Shown piece after piece: positions 57,362 to 64,000 of a stretch of DNA of 64,000 nucleotides; the first letter of the stretch is position 1, and the number at the start of each line of letters is the position of its first letter. The stretch comes from Nemertoderma westbladi (taxonomy: Eukaryota > Xenacoelomorpha > Nemertodermatida > Nemertodermatidae). Location of the stretch: contig JAUCBJ010001720.1 of the NCBI GenBank assembly GCA_032718475.1, forward strand, positions 62,001 to 126,000, written 5' to 3'. Both the position numbers and the translations under genes were made by a program. Under the pieces are notes generated by a model. That model had not been told where the DNA came from. It saw only the letters and a list, made by a program, of their open reading frames with translations, and made no database searches.

Positions 57362-57817
57362 CGCAGGGTGTCCCAACGTTTAGTAGAGTAGGCCATGGAA
57401 GATTGATATTGGTAAGTAAAGTTAATTCTATAACACTTTCGCTTTCAGAGGGGGAGGGGGTGTAGTGGTGGTTGGAAGTCAACAATATCTTCAAAAAAAA
57501 ATTTCGGCCCATTTTTTAGAAATTCCTAGTCGCTGATTTTATTTCTGAGGCCAGTACATGAGGGTGATGTTCCCTTAAGGCTAATTGACTGTCATTATGG
57601 ATGGGTAGCTTACGGCCAATGCAAAGAAAGCACCAGGGCTACTGATAGATTAGCTGTACTTATTATACCAGTGGAAGAAAGAATAACAGATTACTGGCCA
57701 ATAATGTGAGTTAATATACTGTATTAACTGTTTGGGGATGAATGTTACAATTAATAATTCATTCAAGATAAATATTGGTTTGATTGTATAATGTTAAGTA
57801 TGCCAGTGAAAACAAAT

Positions 57818-58066
57818 ATTCCAGAATATGTATTTATTTAACATGGGGTGTTGTTAACCATTCCAGAATATGTATTTATTTAACATGGGGTGTAGTTAAC
57901 CATTCCAGAATATGTATTTATTTAACATGGGGTGTTGTTAACAATTCCAGAATATGTATTTATTTAACATGGGGTATAGTTAATCATTCCTGAATATGTA
58001 TTTATTTAACATGCGGTAATTAACTATTCCAGAATATGTATTTATTTAACATGGGGTGTAGTTAAC
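57818..58066. repeat. 42-bp minisatellite, six copies
   Basis: The unit is ATTCCAGAATATGTATTTAT, then TTAACATGGGGTGTTGTTAACC. Copies start near 57818, 57860, 57902, 57944, 57986 and 58025, the fifth being shortened by three bases. It is unrelated in sequence to the 42-bp repeat at 35640. Confidence 0.95.
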
Positions 58067-58077
58067 CGGTAACGGTG

Positions 58078-58735
58078 AAAAATATCGAGACTGGAAAAAT
58101 ATCGAGAGTAAAAATAACGAGAGTAAAAATAACGAGTGTTGAAAATTAACGTGATTAAAAAATATCGAGAGCAAAAATAACGCGAGATGAAAAATATCGA
58201 AAATAACGAGTGTTGAAAAATATCGAGTTTTGAAAAATATCGAAAGTAAAAATATCGAGTGTTGAAGAAAAATATCGAGAGTAAAAATATTGAGTGTTGA
58301 AAAATATCGAGAGTAAAAATATCGAATGTTGAAAAATATCGAGTGTTAAAAAATATCGAGTGTTGAAAAATATCGAGAGTAAAAATATCGAGTGTTGAAA
58401 AATATCGAGAGTAAAAATATCGAGTGTTGGAAAATATCGAGTGTTGAAAAATGTCGAGTGTTGAAAAATATCGAGAGTAAAAATATGAGTGTTGAAAAAT
58501 ATCGAGAGTAAAAATATCGGGAGTAAAAATATCGAGAGTAAAAATATCGAGTGTTGAAAAATATCGAGAGTAAAAATATGAGTGTTGAAAAATATCGAGA
58601 GTAAAAATATCGGGAGTAAAAATATCGAGAGTAAAAATATCGAGTGTTGAAAAATATCGAGAGTAAAAATATCAAGAGTATAAATATCGTGAGTAAAAAT
58701 ATCGAGTGTTGAAAAATATCAAGAATAAAAATATT
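58078..58735. repeat. Purine-rich array of AAAAATATCGAG(AGT/TGTTG) units
   Basis: About 45 short units of 13-17 bases: GAAAAATATCGAGAGTA, AAAATATCGAGTGTTG and variants. A 90-base block, GAGTGTTGAAAAATATCGAG followed by three AGTA-type units, is repeated near 58490 and 58575. Each unit has a TATCGA centre. The plus strand is strongly purine-rich. Minus-strand open frames here are by-products. Confidence 0.93.
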
Positions 58736-60302
58736 GCATTTTGCGTGAGCATTTTACATGTGAAGAATACCAGGTTTTCAGTTTTCGGTCGAAATTCTAC
58801 TGGTATTTTATATATGAATAATTTGTATTTTTCCAAATTTATCCTTATAGCGCTAATTTATGTCTTATAGTTATAATCTGTATAGATATTTATTCGTTTA
58901 TTGTTTTGGTTAGGATAAGCCCTGGTTTTCCTGTGGTTTTAGTAAAACCTGGTATTCTTCACATAGGAGTAAAGTGAAATATAACAGCAGAAAGTCTGGT
59001 ATACTTCACATAGGCCACAATTTTTATAAAAATTGCCATTTATCTCCAATTGGCCCACCAGTAGAATTTCTTAAAATATGCCTTGCATAATGCATATTGA
59101 TGTAAGGAGCTAAAATTGTTAGAACCAAAAATATAATTTATCCGTTACAAAGGAAATAACAAGCACAATAACTCCATGGAATCCCATGCGTTTCACACGT
59201 ATTTAACTTTATTATTTTATTAACTTAACGTTTATTGCTGTGGTTCCTTCAATCCGCCTCTGCTACGACCTCATTTAAGGGACATTACAAATACAATTAG
59301 TATTTGTGTTGTTTGTAGACAAGTCAAATCTACCTTACGGTACTTTGGTCCGGGGGGGGGGGGGGGGGGGGGGGTAGCGTGTGGCAGTGTGGTGGGGACT
59401 GGGAGTGGTTCTATTCTATCAATTATTTATTAGCAAAGTTTGTTTTTTGTGAGGGATAGAAGATTCCCTCGTGTCTAACGAGGTGATTATCAGATGCATT
59501 TAACGAAATAAAATAGGATCTAAGTTCGCCGATTTAGGACCTAAGTTAAGTTCCATAGGATCTAAATCCACAAAAATCTGGCCTTCAAGGATCTAAGTTC
59601 GTCGTATTAGCACTGTCCACTGTATTAAATTACCGGTACGCATTACAGCCTACAGGGTAGTACAGTAGGCCTACTACAGTACTAATAGCTATATGCAGAA
59701 ATTCAACATTACCGTACAGCCTGACAGCCGTACTGCTGTACTGTGTGTGCAGTTCCGGTATCAGTATTATCGGCTCACGTAGGGTTAGGTTTACAGGATT
59801 ATATAACCAGCTTGAATTTAAAAGTAGCTTATCAGCATTCAGCATAGCCTTCCTTACTGCTGTACTGCCTTATCTCTTTGTAGTTGGCTGGTTGCAGGGT
59901 TGGGGGTGAACGGTGTACTGGTGTAGTACCACTGTACCGGCAGACCGGTTATTATAAGGCAGTAAGGTTAATAACAGTAGAAGTTATAACTCCTGAAGAG
60001 AAATTAAGGGAAATCCAAATCGTAGTACCGTAGGCTGGTAGGCTACCGACGTGCGACGTATAGCCTGCAGCAGCACAGGTGACAGGCCTGATACAGTGAT
60101 AGCCTCTGAGCCTGCTTTGTTATTATAATTACAGTACAGCAGTAGGCCTACAACAGTATTACATTATTACTGTATTACAGTATTTTTACTGTAGCGAACA
60201 GTTGACACTGCACACTGTCAGACAGTTACAGGTTAATAGCATTTCAGACAGTTACAGGTTAATAGCATTACTAAGCCTAACAGCCTAACTACTGAACTAA
60301 TA
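58736..60302. other. Intergenic region before RPS26
   Basis: No gene seen to about 60300. It contains a 23-base poly-G run at 59352-59374 and, after about 59630, sequence rich in short palindromes such as TACCGGTA and AGGCCTA. The RPS26 promoter should lie in the last few hundred bases; no TATA box is evident. Confidence 0.5.
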
Positions 60303-60626
60303 ATGACGAGTAAACGACGGAATAACGGGCGGTCGAAGAAAGGCAGAGGTCACGTGAATCCGGTGCGGTGTACGAACTGCGCGCGGTGTGTCCCAAAGGA
60401 TAAAGCGATAACCAAATTCGTAATTCGAAACATAGTAGAGGCGGCGGCAGTACGAGACATTGCCGAGGCGAGTGTGTACGACACCTACGCGCTTCCCAAA
60501 CTCTACCACAAGCTCATGTACTGCGTCAGCTGCGCCATCCATAGCAAGGTGGTTAGGAACAGATCGAGACAGATGCGCAAGGACAGAACACCTCCGCCAA
60601 GGTTTATACCACAGAGGCGGAATTAG
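60303..60626 (+). CDS. RPS26: 40S ribosomal protein S26 (eS26), intronless
   Basis: The 107-codon frame encodes eS26, a small-subunit protein near the mRNA exit site: [71 protein letters not shown]. All four zinc-binding cysteines (two CxxC pairs) are present. The family usually has about 115 residues; here the Ala/Pro-rich tail is shortened to RFIPQRRN. There are no introns, though animal RPS26 genes usually have them. No long A-tail or flanking duplication is obvious, and the frame is intact. It is either the functional gene or a well-kept retrocopy. An ATTAAA signal at 60799-60804 could end the transcript. Confidence 0.95.
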   Translation: MTSKRRNNGRSKKGRGHVNPVRCTNCARCVPKDKAITKFVIRNIVEAAAVRDIAEASVYDTYALPKLYHKLMYCVSCAIHSKVVRNRSRQMRKDRTPPPRFIPQRRN

Positions 60627-60880
60627 GGAGAGAAGAGTTTATACGACTAAACTGGCAACTGGATGAATGCATGATGGAATTCTGTTTAAATAACTGTCTT
60701 TAAGGATTAATAATAGCCATTTGTGTTGTATTCAGTTGTGCACATCTAATGTCTGAATATGGTGTGAATACGTTCACAATTCATATTATTAGTAGCCTAT
60801 TAAACTGTTAAACATTATATTGAAAGGAATATAACAGCTAAGAGGTAATTAATTAATTAATTTCGCATTGAGTCACGATG

Positions 60881-60917
60881 CTAAACTGTCACCAGGCTGA
60901 CCTTGGTGACAGTTTAG
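60881..60917. other. Perfect 14-bp hairpin downstream of RPS26
   Basis: CTAAACTGTCACCA (60881-60894) and its exact complement TGGTGACAGTTTAG (60904-60917) are separated by nine bases. The hairpin lies 254 bases after the RPS26 stop, past a possible ATTAAA signal, and 16 bases before the inverted SINE-like repeat. Function unknown. Confidence 0.9.
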
Positions 60918-60932
60918 AATACAACTATACTA

Positions 60933-61380
60933 GGGATGTCCCGGAATTCCGTTCCGGCCGGAATTCCGGCGGTTTTTGCCCGATTCCGGTTCCGGCCGGA
61001 ATTGCCGGAATGGGGTCAATTCCGGCCGGAATTTTACCGGAATTACCAGTTCCCTAAGTAGTTTGATAGTTGCCAATTAGTTTGTTAAATTATTATCAAA
61101 ATTTATATATTTTTTTAACATATAATATTACAAACTATTGTTTAAGATGCAGTACTTGTTAACACTACTTGTACAAAAAGTAAAGAATTAAAGTTTTCTT
61201 CGGCCGTTAGCTTAGAGCTACCATTTAAGGATGCAAGGCGGAGATAGAGATACCCCATTCTAGCCACTTCAAATCATTCGTACCGAAAATAAAACTGCCG
61301 TGGCCCATGCGAGGTTAGAACCCACAATCTCCAGAGAGATGGGAATTCAATGCAACCAAGGTGGAACCTAATGAACCTGT
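60933..61380 (-). repeat. SINE-like repeat, inverted copy
   Basis: This is the reverse complement of the repeat at 1-430. It starts at GGGATGTCCCGGAATTCC, passes through the TTCCGGCCGGAA-rich part, the AT-rich body and the TAGAGCTACC/GGATGCAAG block, and ends in a tRNA-like head (GGTTGCATTGAATTCCCATC on the minus strand). Differences, mainly substitutions and small indels, suggest an old divergence, with the CCGG tail best kept. Confidence 0.8.
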
Positions 61381-61899
61381 AACGAGGGACAATTTACTGC
61401 CACCCCCTTTTTTAAGTCAATTTAGTCTTGATGGCTATGCATCACATTTCCAAAAAAGTCAAAATTACACCTCCCTTGCCCCACTGGTAACAAATAAGTC
61501 AAAAGTCATTTGTTAAAAAATATAAGATGAGTCTCGCATTTACAAAATATTTCTATATACCCAAAGGTATAAATCCAGGCTTTCAGCATGCCATTAAGTT
61601 ATGAATCGTTTGTCAAAAAAAGATGGAACATGGGACATAATCACTTTCGCTCATAAGTCGTTACTTACGATTTACCAGTGGAGTAGAGACGTTCCCATTG
61701 GAACCAATGTGTTGGTGTTCCATAATATAGTTCGACTTACGAGATAAGACTTACCAGTGATCAGTGAAACATGGGCCTTAACGAGTGGTTTTACAATTTG
61801 CTTATAATATAACGTTTTTTAGATTGAATTACATTATTATGCATTTATTTTACATTATTTTACTTTGATATAATTATTAAATAATATGATAATATTAAT
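61381..61899. other. Intergenic, no gene seen
   Basis: AT-rich sequence without recognisable coding or repeat structure other than short T and A runs. Confidence 0.4.
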
Positions 61900-62045
61900 A
61901 TTGGTATTGTCCAACATAACATATAGGATTACCCCTACAGCTTTCAGCTTATTTCCAAGGGGGTCCTTTATGTAACTTGGTACAAATACAATATTACACA
62001 AATACACTAGGCTAACCTAAAACTAATATAAAACGTTATTACTCT
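61900..62045 (-). mobile_element. LINE 3' untranslated fragment, second copy
   Basis: On the minus strand this matches 14225-14365 (the 3' untranslated part of the intronic LINE) over about 135 bases, including AAAGGACCCCCTTGGAAATA and GGTAATCCTATATGTTATGT, with a few substitutions and a small insertion. The polymerase part and the TCTA tail are absent here. Confidence 0.85.
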
Positions 62046-62524
62046 ACGTACAGGTCCTGCGTCTTTAGGTCCTGCAAGTGTGGTCGTTAAGTCATTCGTC
62101 AATATTCCCTGCGTCGTAGCTGCTGCATATAATACAGTATGTTTATTTATATTTACAGCAAAGCTATTTATTCCCAGCAAAATTAAACTGTAAGATATAC
62201 TATTAACTCTCGTTTATTGTTCTGATTCGAATAACATGTCACTGTAACATGTTCCTTTGCCTTAACGACACCAGGATATTGCACTAAACGAAACCAGGAA
62301 ATCCGAAACCGCTGGTCAAAGTAGGTTTTAGGTATGAGCCTAAAAACCTAACTTTTGGCCAAGGATATAGGTTTTTGAAAAAACAATGAAATTTAATTCC
62401 CTGTCGTATAAGGCCGAAGTACCCCCCTCCCGTCGCCATAATAGGCCGTAATGTGCCAAAATTCATTTATTTCACAAAAAATTATAAGGTTTAATGGGTC
62501 ATTTAGTGTACTTCACTAATTTAT

Positions 62525-62620
62525 ACAAAATTCCGGTTCCGGCCGGAATATTCCGGCATGTTGAATTCCGGTTCCGGTTCCGGCCGGAATCAAAATATCG
62601 ATTCCGGGACATCCCTAAAC
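62525..62620 (+). repeat. Fragment of the CCGG-rich SINE tail
   Basis: TTCCGGTTCCGGCCGGAAT occurs twice in variants here, ending in CCGGGACATCCCTAAAC, the same end as the copy at 1-430. The body and tRNA-like head are missing. Confidence 0.8.
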
Positions 62621-63607
62621 TATACAAACTTGTTGCAAGGTTCTTGGGTGTTCTGATCCTCGTATCTTTATCTTTCCAAGCTTTTCTTTCCAATAACTCA
62701 ATGAGTTCATATTATTTACGTCAAACAGAACGAGCGGAACGGGAATACGGGTAGTTTATGGGAGATTACGGGCTGTATGTATGTATAGATAAGGTTATTG
62801 TTGATTGCAAAGGGTCTTGTATTCATTTTGTAATGAACCTTGGAATTTCGTCGGGGGGGGGGGGGGGGGGGGGGTGGGCTTAATTTGTCCCCCCAACTCG
62901 TACGTTTAGTAGTGGTAGGAGGTAGATATCACTTTTTAAGTCATGTCTTTGAAATCAAGGGGGTCGCCCCACATTCTGTCCGCTATCATCTCAGAACTAT
63001 GAAAAATTTCATTTTCATCAGTAGACATTAATTTTGGTGTTACATGTCCCATTTTGACCTTACGCGTAGTGTGTTGTATTGTGAATATGATGTAAATAGA
63101 GTTTCAATGGTCCTATGAACTCGAAAGAGGTATCATTGGAACCGCAATTGCCGATTTAGTGGGTATTGAAGACACTTTTGAAGACCACTGGTCGATAGTT
63201 TCACAGCAATACTAATGTTCAATAAATATAGTTAACGGTGACTTTAAGGGGAAAAGTGTGCGGTGAGAGATCTCATATAAAATGCTTTGCGCATCATTGT
63301 TTACTTAGGTGCATTTTTCGAGAAATGTTTTCATTGGATTTGCTTGAAATTTGGAACATATGTTCAGGCCGCATTATGATTCAAAACCATGCAACATTGA
63401 TGCATGACATACTTTGTAAGGAATTTGGTAGCAATATAAATTATGATAATGGAAAAAAGTCCTATTGTGCACTCAAGCATCAAGCTCAAGCATGATATCC
63501 AATTATGACAAGTTTATATATTTAATGTTGTGGGTTGACGTCGAGCATGGCATGAGCATATTATATGATGAGCCTCCAGGGGGCCGGAGGGAACGACGAA
63601 CTGGGAT

Positions 63608-63846
63608 GAGGGTCTTGCTACGTATATTAATAAAAGAGTTTATGTCCGTGTGCGTGCGCATTTCGCCCGTTCCGAAGGGAATTTCTTCCAGTCCCTGACT
63701 TCCAACACCACTATTTCGTTTTATTTGTAAATTTACTTTGAATTTTATTTAATTTGGTTATTTTAATGTTTAAAAGAATCCGCTGAAGTCACCCAAAATG
63801 CGCATGCGGACATAAACTCTTTTATTAATATACGTGGCATGGCAAG
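63608..63846. repeat. Foldback repeat with about 45-bp arms
   Basis: The arm at about 63617-63662 contains CGTATATTAATAAAAGAGTT, then TATGTCCG and TGCGCATTT. Its reverse complement is at about 63797-63841. About 133 bases separate the arms. The central 29 bases match exactly; the outer parts differ by small indels. It encodes nothing and may be a foldback or miniature inverted-repeat element. Confidence 0.85.
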
Positions 63847-64000
63847 AACTTTTATTATGTAAAAATGTATAGTTATATATGTATAATTTTAATACTATTG
63901 AATAGTATTACTATAGGCCCTTACTTTGCCTATGATATCCATTTTTAATGTTCTCAGGATGGTGATTTTTGGTTAAATATCAGTTAGTGAGTCAATCAGT

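Larger units (their letters stand above)
62046..64000. other. Right end, no gene recognised
   Basis: Short open frames occur on both strands, but none resembles a known protein. Contents: a fragment of the CCGG-rich repeat tail (62525-62620), a 22-base poly-G run at 62853-62874, and the foldback repeat at 63608-63846. Confidence 0.5.

Noticed and set aside
60297-60542. Minus-strand frame over RPS26
   Set aside because: Shadow of the RPS26 coding sequence.
62494-63698. Small open frames at the right end
   Set aside because: No homology, no codon-level signal, overlap with repeats and a poly-G run.

Overview
The window is nuclear DNA of an invertebrate animal. Genes have spliced exons with GT/AG borders, the proteins are metazoan (a phosphatidylinositol synthase, a ciliary IFT43, a germline multi-Tudor protein, ribosomal protein S26), and non-LTR retrotransposon remains, tRNA-derived repeats and satellites are abundant. 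I cannot name the species; nothing points to a vertebrate.

Layout. 1-430: a SINE-like repeat. 551-3039 (minus): first and last recognisable exons of an alpha-kinase gene, with a retrotransposon tail between them. 3250-5740: short palindromes, a T-rich simple repeat, and the 5' half of an RTE-like retrotransposon (minus) broken by one stop. 6433-8146 (plus): a complete three-exon CDIPT gene of 213 codons, followed by a 30-bp minisatellite. 10092-16135 (plus): a five-exon gene whose last exons are clearly IFT43 but whose predicted product is about 777 residues; two of its introns hold retrotransposon remains, and one of these ends four bases from a splice acceptor. 16688-38320 (minus): at least six exons of a Tudor-family gene with about ten Tudor domains. 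One intron contains 8.8 kb of a 49-bp satellite and a 42-bp minisatellite; the sequence upstream of the first recognised Tudor exon contains 13.4 kb of a 21/25-bp satellite. Beyond that satellite, on the same strand and in compatible phase, lies a 796-codon G-patch exon (53092-55479), which may be the 5' exon of the same transcription unit or a separate gene.

The right end holds a 1.2-kb terminal-inverted-repeat element with a perfect 10-bp target duplication, two AT-rich tandem arrays, an intact intronless RPS26 frame (60303-60626) followed by a perfect 14-bp hairpin, an inverted second copy of the SINE-like repeat, a second copy of the LINE 3' end, and a foldback repeat.

The genes do not form one pathway. 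CDIPT makes phosphatidylinositol in the endoplasmic reticulum, IFT43 belongs to the ciliary IFT-A complex, RPS26 is a 40S ribosomal protein, and multi-Tudor proteins scaffold germ granules and piRNA factors. What unites the window is tandem repetition at every scale, inside coding exons (18, 54 and 75 bp), in introns (21/25, 42 and 49 bp) and between genes (30 and 42 bp), with higher-order repeats inside both large satellites. Exon borders were read by eye from splice signals, reading phase and domain continuity, without transcript data.
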